Source: Elusimicrobium sp. An273 (GTDB lineage Bacteria > Elusimicrobiota > Elusimicrobia > Elusimicrobiales > Elusimicrobiaceae). From it: a stretch of DNA of 64,000 nt. The position numbers and the translations under genes were made by a program. The notes under the pieces were generated by a model. It searched no databases and was not told where the DNA came from. It saw only the letters and a program-made list of their open reading frames with translations. This document shows, in pieces, positions 24,567 to 31,925 of the stretch (position 1 is its first letter; each line of letters opens with the position of its first letter). Location of the stretch: the NCBI RefSeq assembly GCF_002159705.1, contig NZ_NFJD01000001.1, positions 62,001 through 126,000 of the forward strand. The letters are read 5' to 3'.

Positions 24567-24579
24567 TTTAAAAAGACAC
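24559..24579 (+). repeat. Direct repeat, left copy (att-like, in tRNA-Pro 3' end)
   Basis: It covers the last 8 nt of tRNA-Pro(CGG) and 13 nt of flank, and is identical to 28946-28966. Confidence 0.8.
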
Positions 24580-24600
24580 TTCTTACGAAGTGTCTTTTTT
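24571..24600 (+). terminator. Intrinsic terminator of the tRNA-Pro pair
   Basis: AAAGACACTTC and GAAGTGTCTTT pair around TTAC and are followed by TTT. Confidence 0.85.
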
Positions 24601-24604
24601 GTTG

Positions 24605-24894
24605 CCTGTGCGGCTTGAGTTCCGTCGGGAAATTGCCTCCGTTTTTATACATCGCCGTCCTAGATACCTTTTAGAGATACAGAAAAAAAGGCCCAAACTG
24701 GGCCTTTTTCTCTAACTGGCAAATAGAAAGGACCCAATGTTGATTTTGTAACAGGAATCTATTTTTAGTTTTCTCATATTTGCAGTCCGCAGGCGTTTTG
24801 ATATAGAACGGGGATTCTTCGGGTGCGCTTAAACTTTATGCCGCAGAAAATCCAAGGATCGTTGAAAATTAGCCCCTAAAGGAGCGATGATACT
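24605..24894. other. Gene-free left part of the island
   Basis: No supportable ORF lies here. The only clear structure is a terminator-like hairpin at 24683-24709 (AAAAAGGCCC, AAACT loop, GGGCCTTTTT), which could end transcription from either side. The rest looks like eroded sequence. Confidence 0.5.
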
Positions 24895-25154
24895 TTACAT
24901 CGCGAGCCACCGGGAGGCTTCCTGTTCTGTTAAATTCATTTTTTAAGAAAAAAGCCTTCTATAAACTTATATACGCCGGTAGCCGCTTTGAACAACGGGA
25001 ACCCGCCCGTTTCAATATCTATCAAATCCCGCTGAATCGTACGTTCGGTTACTTCCAGCTCACGGGCCTCTCGCCGAATGTTTATCCCCTCTCCGTCCAA
25101 CCTATTGAGCAAATATAACAAACGGTTTAATTTTTTAAGGTTCCGCTCTTTCAT
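24895..25154 (-). pseudogene. N-terminal remnant of a WYL/DeoR-type HTH regulator
   Basis: The first 72 codons (25154-24936) encode a winged helix: LYLLNRLDGEGINIRREARE, then LEVTERTIQRDLIDIE, then GVYKFIEGFFLKK. This is the usual N-terminus of YafY/WYL regulators, which are ~300 residues. The frame stops at TGA inside an A run. In the -1 frame an overlapping stretch continues as MNLTEQEASRWLAM before a stop at 24895, resembling the next helix of such proteins. I read this as a frameshifted, truncated gene. A stand-alone HTH protein of 72 residues is the alternative. Confidence 0.5.
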
Positions 25155-25238
25155 AAAATGTGTTTAATCCTATATTTGCTTATATCATACCAACATAAAT
25201 GTTTTATTGCCAACTTCTATTCATAAGCTTCTAAGGAT

Positions 25239-25268
25239 TTGACTTTTATAATTATTTTATAGTATAAT
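25239..25268 (+). promoter_or_regulatory. Promoter of the CHAP-like gene
   Basis: TTGACT (25239-25244) and TATAAT (25263-25268) are separated by 18 bp. The leader is about 80 nt. Confidence 0.65.
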
Positions 25269-25355
25269 ATATATTATTATCCTACCTTTCTATTTGTCTT
25301 TCCCTTCAAAAAGATGTTTCCCCCTCTGTAGTATATACCCACCTAAGGAGTTCTT

Positions 25356-26636
25356 ATGAAAACCTACCACACACGCCGCAATACCGAACCTTACCAAACA
25401 ATGGAATACCAAAACGAACTACACAAGAATCCTCATATAGAGGTTTTGTACTCCGATCCCCCTCAGTTACGAGTAAACGGGGAAATTATTCCCTGGCCGC
25501 AGGGGAAAACACCCGAAGAAGCATACCAGGATTATTTAGAGAGAGAAAGTAAGTCCGTACCTCTTAATCAACTATCAGAAGAAGAACTCTCTCCGGCTGA
25601 AGAACAATATTTTGTTCGCCAGCAAGAATATTCCTTACATCCCTTGCGCCAGCAGTATTTGCAAGACCGGTTGAAACAACTGGACTATTTGGACCGCCAG
25701 CAAGCCCTCCAAGATGACTTTACCACCCGCATGTACGGGAAAAAAGATTACTCTAAAGAGCAGAAAAAAATTCGGCAGGAATTGCAGCTAGGTTCTACTC
25801 CCCAAAAGCGCCAAGCAGAAAAAAAATTCTCTTGGCAAGATTTACAAGCTGGCAGGCGTTCTCAACTACCCGGCACCCAATCCCCCGCGAAACGGTTCTG
25901 GGATATTGCGGACGAACAGACTGGCCAGGAAAATTACCCCAACACCCCTACCGCCGTCAGTAAAGAAATCAGCCGGTATAAACGTGAAAATCCCAATGAG
26001 TATGCTTCCTATTTGAAAAAATGGCAAGACGACCAAAAAAGCTGGCAGGAAATAGACCAGGATATTCAAGACGGCACTCTATCCAAACAAGATATTTCTC
26101 CCGCTCAATGGGATACCATTTTAAGTAAAAGCCAAAAAGAATTAGACGACAAACAAGACCCTCAAAAGAACCCAGAGCAAAAACCTTACTGCAATATCTA
26201 TGCCCGCAACAGACTTCTTCAAAAAGGTATTTATATGGCGCCCGACAAAAATGCAAACCAAATGATTGAAGATATAGATAAAAAAGGTTCCGGCTGGGAG
26301 AAACTGCCTAAAAAAGTAGACGCGCAGGGCAATCCTACCGGTAAATTAGACCACCAAGAAGCCCAACGCCGAGCCGAAGCTGGCGGCACGGTGGTGGCCA
26401 CCTATCACAATCCCAATAATGCCGAACACGGACATATCGCACTTGTGAACGCCGAAGCGGGAATGAAACGCTCCGGCAAATGGGGCGGAGAAGTTCCTTC
26501 AGTAGATGGATATAATCCAGACACTAAACAAATAACCGAGGGAGGCTCTCTAAGCGAACAGTTTAGTACGCCGCGGGAACCCCATATGGATTATTATGAA
26601 TACACGGGCCCTGAAAAAGAAAAGGAAAAAGAATAA
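25356..26636 (+). CDS. Hypothetical protein with C-terminal CHAP/NlpC-like Cys-His domain
   Basis: This 426-residue protein has no signal peptide. Residues ~1-270 are highly charged and rich in Gln, Lys, Glu and Asp, with predicted helix and repeated PEEA/QKxxRQ-type segments. The last ~150 residues look like a papain-fold amidase: Cys at ~279 in YCNIYARN, an Ala-Gly-Gly-Thr-Val-Val strand, and HGHIALVN with His at ~359. This spacing is usual for CHAP or NlpC/P60 domains that cut peptidoglycan. AAGGAG precedes the ATG. It is followed with zero spacing by a secreted protein. An amidase toxin with an immunity partner is one reading, and a phage-type lysin another. I do not recognise the full-length family. 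Confidence 0.6.
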   Translation: MKTYHTRRNTEPYQTMEYQNELHKNPHIEVLYSDPPQLRVNGEIIPWPQGKTPEEAYQDYLERESKSVPLNQLSEEELSPAEEQYFVRQQEYSLHPLRQQYLQDRLKQLDYLDRQQALQDDFTTRMYGKKDYSKEQKKIRQELQLGSTPQKRQAEKKFSWQDLQAGRRSQLPGTQSPAKRFWDIADEQTGQENYPNTPTAVSKEISRYKRENPNEYASYLKKWQDDQKSWQEIDQDIQDGTLSKQDISPAQWDTILSKSQKELDDKQDPQKNPEQKPYCNIYARNRLLQKGIYMAPDKNANQMIEDIDKKGSGWEKLPKKVDAQGNPTGKLDHQEAQRRAEAGGTVVATYHNPNNAEHGHIALVNAEAGMKRSGKWGGEVPSVDGYNPDTKQITEGGSLSEQFSTPREPHMDYYEYTGPEKEKEKE

Positions 26637-27551
26637 ATGTATAATAAAAAAATGAAACATTTATTTGCGCTATTTTTGCTTAGTGTATGCTGGTTAAGTG
26701 GGCAGGCCGATTCCCTGCCCACCAATCAGGAGGATAAACCCAAATACACAGAAGCCGTCGTTTATTCCCGCTTTCGGGGGTTTAATATGCCTAAGCCCGA
26801 TGAAAACAACGCCTATGTATTAGGAGAATTTACCTATGGCAATGAATGGACGGATTACTTTATAAGAGAAAATAATTTATATTTTAATTGGTCCGGGACT
26901 CTTTATTTTCATCTTATTCCGGCAGATCCCTTTCCTATCTTGGAAAGTTTTCAATTGTGGCAAGATAATTACCAAGAATTTGAGAAACAATTTTTAGCAG
27001 AATTTGCCGTCCCGCATTTAGACGGAAAGAATTTTTCGCTTCCATGCGGAAAAAATTCCTCGGTAGAATTTATAAAACAAATCAAAAAGGGTGCCCCCGG
27101 AGAAGAAAGTGACGTATTCTACAAAGTCATCTGGCATAAGGACGGGAAACAACATACGTTTACCCGCGAAGAATGCCCCGTCCCGGTGATAGATTTTCCG
27201 CCCGGCCAATTTGCTTATTGCGACGAAAATATACTCTATTACGACGGCTTTGACGATTTTCCATGGCCGGGAAGAAATAAAGCCCGGCGCGGCATTTTCT
27301 TTTGTGATTTGCAAAATCACACCCGCGGGGCTTATGCCGCCACCCCGTACGAAACAAAAGAGAAATCCGCCCTTTATCCTTACAATCCCATCGGAATACC
27401 GGGCACAAATTGGATTTTTTATTTACAGGATTCCGACGAATCTCCCCGCAAAAGCCAGCTTGTGGTGCGTCCCAAACTAACACCGGCGCAAGCGGAAAAA
27501 GCCGCCCAAGAATACCAAAAGTTTATTCAAAGTAACACTAAAAATGAATAA
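26637..27551 (+). CDS. Secreted or periplasmic hypothetical protein
   Basis: The 304-residue protein has a signal peptide (MKHLFALFLLSVCWLSGQADS). The mature part is acidic, rich in Phe, Tyr and Pro, and has four Cys. I do not recognise the family. It starts directly after the stop of the CHAP-like gene (TAAATG), with AAAGGA upstream, so the two are co-expressed. An alternative ATG at 26652 has TATAAT exactly 6 nt before it. Its place behind a possible amidase would suit a periplasmic immunity protein, but nothing in its sequence proves this. Its 3' end overlaps the start of the next, broken gene. Confidence 0.6.
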   Translation: MYNKKMKHLFALFLLSVCWLSGQADSLPTNQEDKPKYTEAVVYSRFRGFNMPKPDENNAYVLGEFTYGNEWTDYFIRENNLYFNWSGTLYFHLIPADPFPILESFQLWQDNYQEFEKQFLAEFAVPHLDGKNFSLPCGKNSSVEFIKQIKKGAPGEESDVFYKVIWHKDGKQHTFTREECPVPVIDFPPGQFAYCDENILYYDGFDDFPWPGRNKARRGIFFCDLQNHTRGAYAATPYETKEKSALYPYNPIGIPGTNWIFYLQDSDESPRKSQLVVRPKLTPAQAEKAAQEYQKFIQSNTKNE

Positions 27552-28583
27552 ATTATTGTTCATTCTGCTCCTTTTTCTTTCCTGTATGTCCTCCCGTGCC
27601 AACGACTCCGCCGGTTATGTGTTGCCCACGGGCGGCGTGGTGTTTGAAAAACAAGACGGAATTAAAATGAAAACCGAAGCTCTCTATATCCGCCGGGGCA
27701 GATAGAAGTAAATTATCTGTTTGAAAACACCACAGACAAAGACATTACCACCCAGGTTTTCTTCCCCCTGCAGCCTATTGCGGCGGTAGCGGATTATTAT
27801 GGATATACCCAGGAAACCTTACACCAGTTTCATTTCAAATTGTGGGTAAATGAAAGCCTAAAAAATATCAAGCCATTTTTAACCTAAAACAAGGCAAACG
27901 CGCTGTACCTGCAGTGGCTAATTCTCTGTGAAAATACCCGGAGGAAGGGCTGAAAGAATCTTTATTTCACGAGCGTGTATCAGCGATGAAAGAAAAAGAC
28001 CGCCAACTATTAATAGACGGGAATTTCCTGCACTGGGGGCAGCGTATTTCTTCCCAGTAAAGAACCGGGCGACTACGAAGAAGCCGAGGGCTGGACGATT
28101 ACCGACCGTGAGGAGGATTTGTGGACAAAAGAAATTTCCTATTTTTGGGTTCAAACTTTTCCCGCCGGCAAAACCGTGCATATCCGCCACACCTATACAC
28201 CTTCTGCCAAAACCACCAATACGGGTATGCCTTTTTCCTCTTGCATCAACCCCGACACATGGGACTACCAGGATTTCGTCCGCATTCCGACTCCGACGGG
28301 CACCGACCACCTGTGGGATAAGTTAGAAGCCCAGCACTATGTGGAATACATCCTCACCACCGCCAACAACTGGCAGGGGTTTATAGATGATTTCAACCTG
28401 CTGGTGGAAAGCCCGCTTAAAAGCGTGGGCTGTTTTGAAGGCCATCCTTTCTACGGTGAGAAGTATTTTGCGCTTAGCCGCAAGTATTTCTACCCGGAGA
28501 GAAATTTGTCGGTGGATTTCTTAGAAAAGGGCACTATCCCGTCCTCTTACAAACCTGCAAGCGATCCGGCCTCTTCTGCGTAA
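27545..28583 (+). pseudogene. DUF4424-like secreted protein, broken by several frameshifts
   Basis: A signal peptide (MNKLLFILLLFLSCMSSRA) begins at 27545. The homology then moves between frames. NDSAGYVLPTGGVVFEKQDG runs from 27601 to a stop at 27703. IEVNYLFENTTDKDITTQVF continues in another frame from about 27699. Further pieces follow, and the longest (28119-28583) has YFWVQTFPAGKTVHIRHTYTP. The order and spacing match DUF4424 proteins (N-terminal NDSA...GGL.F, then FENTTDKD, FFPL, and FPAGKTV...HTY). At least five single-base lesions are needed to restore one frame. The intact genes on both sides argue against general sequencing error. Function unknown. Confidence 0.6.
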
Positions 28584-28753
28584 ACGGCCCCGCCAATATG
28601 CGCAAGGAGCCCAACGGAGAAATTGTCGGAGAAATGAAAGACGGCACCTATGTTTGGGTCTGGCCCGGGGAAAAACAAGGCAACTGGTATCCTGTTTTGC
28701 AAAATAATTTACAGGGATATACACACAAACAAAATTTAATAAAAGTATTTTAA
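28553..28753 (+). pseudogene. SH3b-domain fragment
   Basis: An open frame of 66 codons without a start of its own reads CVNGPANMRKEPNGEIVGEM, then DGTYVWVWP, GNWYPV and GYTHKQNLIKVF. That is a bacterial SH3 pattern (NxRxxPNGxxIG ... WYxV ... GYxHxxxL). It overlaps the end of the DUF4424 remnant in a different frame and may be its former C-terminus or a separate gene. It was probably a peptidoglycan-binding module. Confidence 0.5.
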
Positions 28754-28759
28754 TCCCTG

Positions 28760-28900
28760 TTTTTCCCTGTTCTAGGGTGTAGGGAATGTATATGCAAAGG
28801 CAAAGCCTCCGTATAAAATAAGCGGGGGCACTCAGCTTTTGCCCACATACAAAGGGCAACTTTTACGGTTTTTCCCTGTATTTTGCCTGATAAACAGGGA
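28760..28900. repeat. Short repeats inside the right end of the island
   Basis: TTTTTCCCTGT occurs at 28760-28770 and 28869-28879, and the inverted core ACAGGGA lies at 28894-28900. They lie within 190 bp of the right direct repeat and could be remnants of recombinase arm sites. The rest of 28754-28945 has no ORF. Confidence 0.3.
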
Positions 28901-28945
28901 TTTTGCTTCCCCGTTCTTACACCCTTTGGCAGTCCGCACGCCGTG

Positions 28946-28966
28946 CCCGACCATTTAAAAAGACAC
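28946..28966 (+). repeat. Direct repeat, right copy (att-like)
   Basis: It is identical to 24559-24579. The sequence before it is not a tRNA, so only the 3' fragment and flank were duplicated. Confidence 0.8.
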
Positions 28967-28988
28967 CTTTTCCAAGGTGTCTTTTTTG
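28957..28988 (+). terminator. Duplicated tRNA-type terminator
   Basis: AAGACACCTT and AAGGTGTCTT pair around TTCC and are followed by T residues. It is a diverged copy of the hairpin at 24571-24600. Confidence 0.75.
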
Positions 28989-29008
28989 TTTATCTATGCA
29001 AGGTTCAT

Positions 29009-29593
29009 CTATTCAATTGGAGTTGTGGGTTTGGACGGGTCAATTTGATGGCCTTTTTCATCAAACAGTGTGTATATCCTCTCTATTTCGGAAACTATCA
29101 TTTCATCCAGCGAATTCCATGATTTAAGAGGGGTTGCATCATAGCATTCGCAATAATACACTTTGTCATCCGTTGTATTCAAATAAAGTTTGGATCCGTC
29201 ATATTTATAAGTTCCAAAAAAGAACATCGCCGGTGATGAATTCTTGGGCCTGCCATACTTCTGGATATCTTCAACATTAAACGGATACCATAAATCCAAA
29301 TCTGATCTGTTGTATGATGTTCTGCAACCATGAAAAGCTAATGTGCAATTCATGATATCAAAGCCATTGGCGACATTCACCAAAAAATCTTTGTATATTT
29401 TCGGAATAGCTGTTCCCAAGCTTTTTTCCAAGTTGCATATTTCGGCTTCCGTAGCGCATGGATACATAACATTCAACCACGCAAACTCGGCAATATGGGG
29501 CGCTTTCCCTATCAATAAAGCCCCGTTTTTAGAATGCTCCACCCCCAGCGGGGCGTAACGCATTAATAATTTTTCTAATTTTTCTCTTGTCAT
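29009..29593 (-). CDS. SMI1/KNR4 (SUKH) family protein
   Basis: This 194-residue protein has the SUKH core: EAEICNLEKSLGTAIPKIYKDFL (helix ending in the IPxxYKDFL motif), NGFDIMNCTLAFHG, and a C-terminal beta region. SUKH proteins commonly act as immunity proteins against polymorphic nuclease toxins. No toxin gene is adjacent. The codon use is AT-rich like the island, although it lies just outside the right direct repeat. The start at 29593 avoids overlap with the upstream gene; an in-frame ATG at 29674 would overlap it by 52 nt. No Shine-Dalgarno is visible. Confidence 0.72.
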   Translation of the reverse strand: MTREKLEKLLMRYAPLGVEHSKNGALLIGKAPHIAEFAWLNVMYPCATEAEICNLEKSLGTAIPKIYKDFLVNVANGFDIMNCTLAFHGCRTSYNRSDLDLWYPFNVEDIQKYGRPKNSSPAMFFFGTYKYDGSKLYLNTTDDKVYYCECYDATPLKSWNSLDEMIVSEIERIYTLFDEKGHQIDPSKPTTPIE

Positions 29594-29622
29594 TGATTGA
29601 ATTTCGTGTCTTGCAAAAACTT

Positions 29623-30564
29623 TTACGGAACCAAAACTATTTCTTCCACGCCTTCCACCGTGCAATCTTTCCACAAGTTTTGCGGCGGGAGCCGGCGGCC
29701 GTCTATCACCTGGGGATCCCCCAGCATTTTTTCCAACGCCAACACCAAATCCATATAATGCCCGGCGCCCATTTCCGCAAACACCACATCATATTGGTTC
29801 AGCGCCGCCGCAATGTTTTGCAGCATGAACCGGCTCCGCGCCAGCCCGGCAGCATGATTCAAGCGGTAAAAAGGCGTTTTAGTTACCCACTTTTCGGGAT
29901 AAATGTTCATGAGGTCTTGGTAGAGGCGGATGAAATCGGTTTCAGCAAAATTTTGTTTGTAATACTTTTTAAAATAAGCATTCAGACGTTTTTCGGTAAA
30001 CAGTTCGCCCCACGCGGCATGGTGATCCCGCTTGGCATACGAAGCAATTGCTTCCGCGGGCGTAAACGGCTGATCGGTTTCCCGGGCGCGGCCATACCCA
30101 TCGCGAATCATCCACAGCATTTGCCAATCCTCGTACGAAAATCCGTTTTCTTTGGCAAACTGCCATTGTTTTTCAAGTGACAGATCGGCCCGCACCAGCG
30201 GGATTTGCCATTTGCCGCAGAGCGCGGCGGTATAGCTGTCCTCCGCTTCCGTGCACGGGCCGCCAAACACTTCTGCGGGCTCCCGCTCAACCAAAGCCAC
30301 CTGTGGGGCATACACGTCAAACGCATATTGCACGGACGGCAGAGACTCCGCCCCATGCCGCGCCGCCAATAGTACCAGTTTTTTATCCCCTTTTTGATAC
30401 ACCGTCAAGAAAGGAGGGGTCGGGAACAATTCATATTTTTCCTGGTGAAGCTCTCTGCGCGCGTCAGACAAGGCGGAAAAATCCGCCGTAAACGGCTGCG
30501 CCGCCGCGTAACTGCACAAAAAAAGGCTAAAAATTTCCCAAATAAATGTATGCATTTTGACCAT
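29623..30564 (-). CDS. Secreted TraB/GumN- or ChaN-like protein
   Basis: This 313-residue protein has a signal peptide (about residues 1-22). Features recall the Tiki/TraB-GumN/EreA-ChaN superfamily: an early AARHGAESLPSV segment after a strand, a PQVALVEREP motif (family Glu-x-x-Pro region), RDGYGRARETDQ in the middle, and FAEMGAGHYMDLVLALEKMLG near the end with the final Gly-x-Gly-His. Some relatives are metal-dependent hydrolases. The assignment rests on motif spacing alone. The next gene downstream on this strand is the SUKH gene. A -10-like TAAATT lies 6 nt before the ATG. Confidence 0.5.
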   Translation of the reverse strand: MVKMHTFIWEIFSLFLCSYAAAQPFTADFSALSDARRELHQEKYELFPTPPFLTVYQKGDKKLVLLAARHGAESLPSVQYAFDVYAPQVALVEREPAEVFGGPCTEAEDSYTAALCGKWQIPLVRADLSLEKQWQFAKENGFSYEDWQMLWMIRDGYGRARETDQPFTPAEAIASYAKRDHHAAWGELFTEKRLNAYFKKYYKQNFAETDFIRLYQDLMNIYPEKWVTKTPFYRLNHAAGLARSRFMLQNIAAALNQYDVVFAEMGAGHYMDLVLALEKMLGDPQVIDGRRLPPQNLWKDCTVEGVEEIVLVP

Positions 30565-30628
30565 ATTTCAAATTTAGCAATCCTGCCCCAACGTGTCAAC
30601 AAACGGCTTTTTTGCTACACTATGCATA

Positions 30629-31567
30629 ATGAAACTAAAAATCAAAAATTCTACCCTCGCGGCCGCTTCACCGCTCTACATTTTTGTCTATATTCTCCTC
30701 GCGCTCATTGCGTTGTTTGTATTGCAGTGGCTGCTTTCCCACCTGCAGCCCGTAACTGCCGTGTGGAAGGATTTGCTGGCCTATGCACGTGGGAAAAGCC
30801 TGCTTTCTTATGCGTTTATTTACATTTTCCCGTGGTTGGCAGGGCTGTGGGTGGTGCTCTTTTTCTGCTCCCGCGCGACACGCTGGAACAAAGCCCGCAA
30901 AACAAACCCCATTGTCTTTTTGTCGTTTGAAGAAACGGGCGTTCTGTTGGGCCACAAAAACCCGCGGGCCGACCGCTGCCTGCCCTACGCCGAAACGGAT
31001 TTATCCGTTTGCCTGCCGGTATTCGTTACCTATAATAAATACGGCCAAGCATTCGCGCACCTGGCCGAGCTGGAAATAGCCTTTTCCCAAACGGGCAAAA
31101 CCTATTCCGTCCGCCATAAGGGCAAACTGCCGTTTGTACAAACCTTGCTGGATGAAGGCAAAAAATTCCGCACCGCTTCCGCCACGGTTCGGCGTTTGGA
31201 AACCGATAAATTGCCCAGCCAAAGCGAAACCAATTTCATTCATTTCTTGGAAGAACAGCTGGAAAACCACCGCCGCTACGGGCAGATGCTGCCGGAATAT
31301 CCGGCCCCGCGGGCCGTTTGGCTGGTGTTGGGGCTGACGTGCCTAGCCGTGATAGAATGGGGCATAGGAATGGCGTTGTCCGTTTTTCTCAAAACAAACG
31401 CAAGCCCGGTACTGCTGGCGCTTTTGTGCGTACTTGCGGCGGGGCCGCTGGTTTGGGCGGTGTGGAATATCCAAAGATACCGCGCCTTCCGCGCGGCAAG
31501 CCAAAAACTGCAAACGCTAAAAAACGCCTCTTCCGCGGCAGAAGGAGGCACTGCCACGCGCTTTTAG
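30629..31567 (+). CDS. Membrane protein of unknown function
   Basis: This 312-residue protein has two N-terminal transmembrane segments (about 15-40 and 60-85), a ~140-residue soluble central domain, and two C-terminal transmembrane segments (about 230-255 and 258-280). Both ends are probably cytoplasmic. No family recognised. The start at 30629 is chosen because the upstream ATG at 30593 would place a polar leader before the first membrane segment. TACACT ends 7 nt before the ATG and there is no Shine-Dalgarno. It is divergent from the TraB-like gene. Confidence 0.6.
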   Translation: MKLKIKNSTLAAASPLYIFVYILLALIALFVLQWLLSHLQPVTAVWKDLLAYARGKSLLSYAFIYIFPWLAGLWVVLFFCSRATRWNKARKTNPIVFLSFEETGVLLGHKNPRADRCLPYAETDLSVCLPVFVTYNKYGQAFAHLAELEIAFSQTGKTYSVRHKGKLPFVQTLLDEGKKFRTASATVRRLETDKLPSQSETNFIHFLEEQLENHRRYGQMLPEYPAPRAVWLVLGLTCLAVIEWGIGMALSVFLKTNASPVLLALLCVLAAGPLVWAVWNIQRYRAFRAASQKLQTLKNASSAAEGGTATRF

Positions 31568-31672
31568 TTGCAGCCGCCCGTAAGAGCACATTGAGCGGCG
31601 CGGGCAAAATTTGCCCTTGTATTTTCAGTTCAATTCTTACATAATATAAAAGTTATTTTACGCGGGGGTTTT

Positions 31673-31783
31673 ATGACTTCTGACCTTTACAAAAATATCC
31701 TGCCCGCCGCCAAGGGCGAAACCGTCTGGCAGGGCAAATGCTATCTGGCCCGTCGGCTGGCGGCGTTTTTCGGCCGAAAGTAG
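31673..31783 (+). CDS. Possible 36-residue small protein
   Basis: An ATG-initiated frame encodes MTSDLYKNILPAAKGETVWQ and then a basic end with LARRLAAFFGRK. It has its own upstream AT-rich promoter-like stretch (TTACATAATATAAA) and a downstream terminator at 31829. The C-terminal half could form an amphipathic basic helix. GGGGG lies 5 nt before the ATG. It is very short and has no recognised homologue, so it may be chance. Confidence 0.3.
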   Translation: MTSDLYKNILPAAKGETVWQGKCYLARRLAAFFGRK

Positions 31784-31828
31784 CCGGCCGCCTGTTCTAC
31801 TGCATACGGGTTATAACCCTTTTTAACC

Positions 31829-31862
31829 GCACCCGGGAGCTTTCCTGCGGGTGCATTTTTTT
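31829..31862 (+). terminator. Intrinsic terminator upstream of moxR
   Basis: GCACCCG and CGGGTGC pair around an 12-nt loop, followed by A and seven T. Confidence 0.75.
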
Positions 31863-31925
31863 ATAATATAGGGAAAAGAAACACCGCCGTTTGGCGCCGC
31901 CCCAGCAGGCGGCAGGAGGGGGATT

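Larger units (their letters stand above)
24559..28966. mobile_element. Decayed genomic island at tRNA-Pro(CGG)
   Basis: A 21-bp exact direct repeat, from CCCGACC to AAAAAGACAC, lies at 24559-24579 (3' end of tRNA-Pro plus flank) and at 28946-28966. It is followed in both places by a similar terminator hairpin. The DNA between is visibly more AT-rich than its surroundings and holds a truncated WYL-type regulator, a CHAP-like protein, a secreted protein, a frameshifted DUF4424 gene and an SH3 remnant. No integrase is left. This is what a degraded tRNA-targeted element looks like. Confidence 0.65.
31568..31925. other. Intergenic region before the moxR-bat cluster
   Basis: The 358-nt gap contains a possible 36-codon ORF (31673-31783), a terminator hairpin at 31829-31862 and, directly after it, TATAAT at 31862-31867. 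That box is the likely -10 of the moxR-bat operon and gives a leader of about 55 nt. Confidence 0.5.

Noticed and set aside
28119-28583. Intact 154-codon gene
   Set aside because: It lacks a start signal and represents the middle of the DUF4424-like protein, whose other parts lie in different frames upstream.
28921-28952. Partial tRNA gene at the right direct repeat
   Set aside because: Only the 3' terminal nucleotides match. There is no T-arm, anticodon arm or D-arm.
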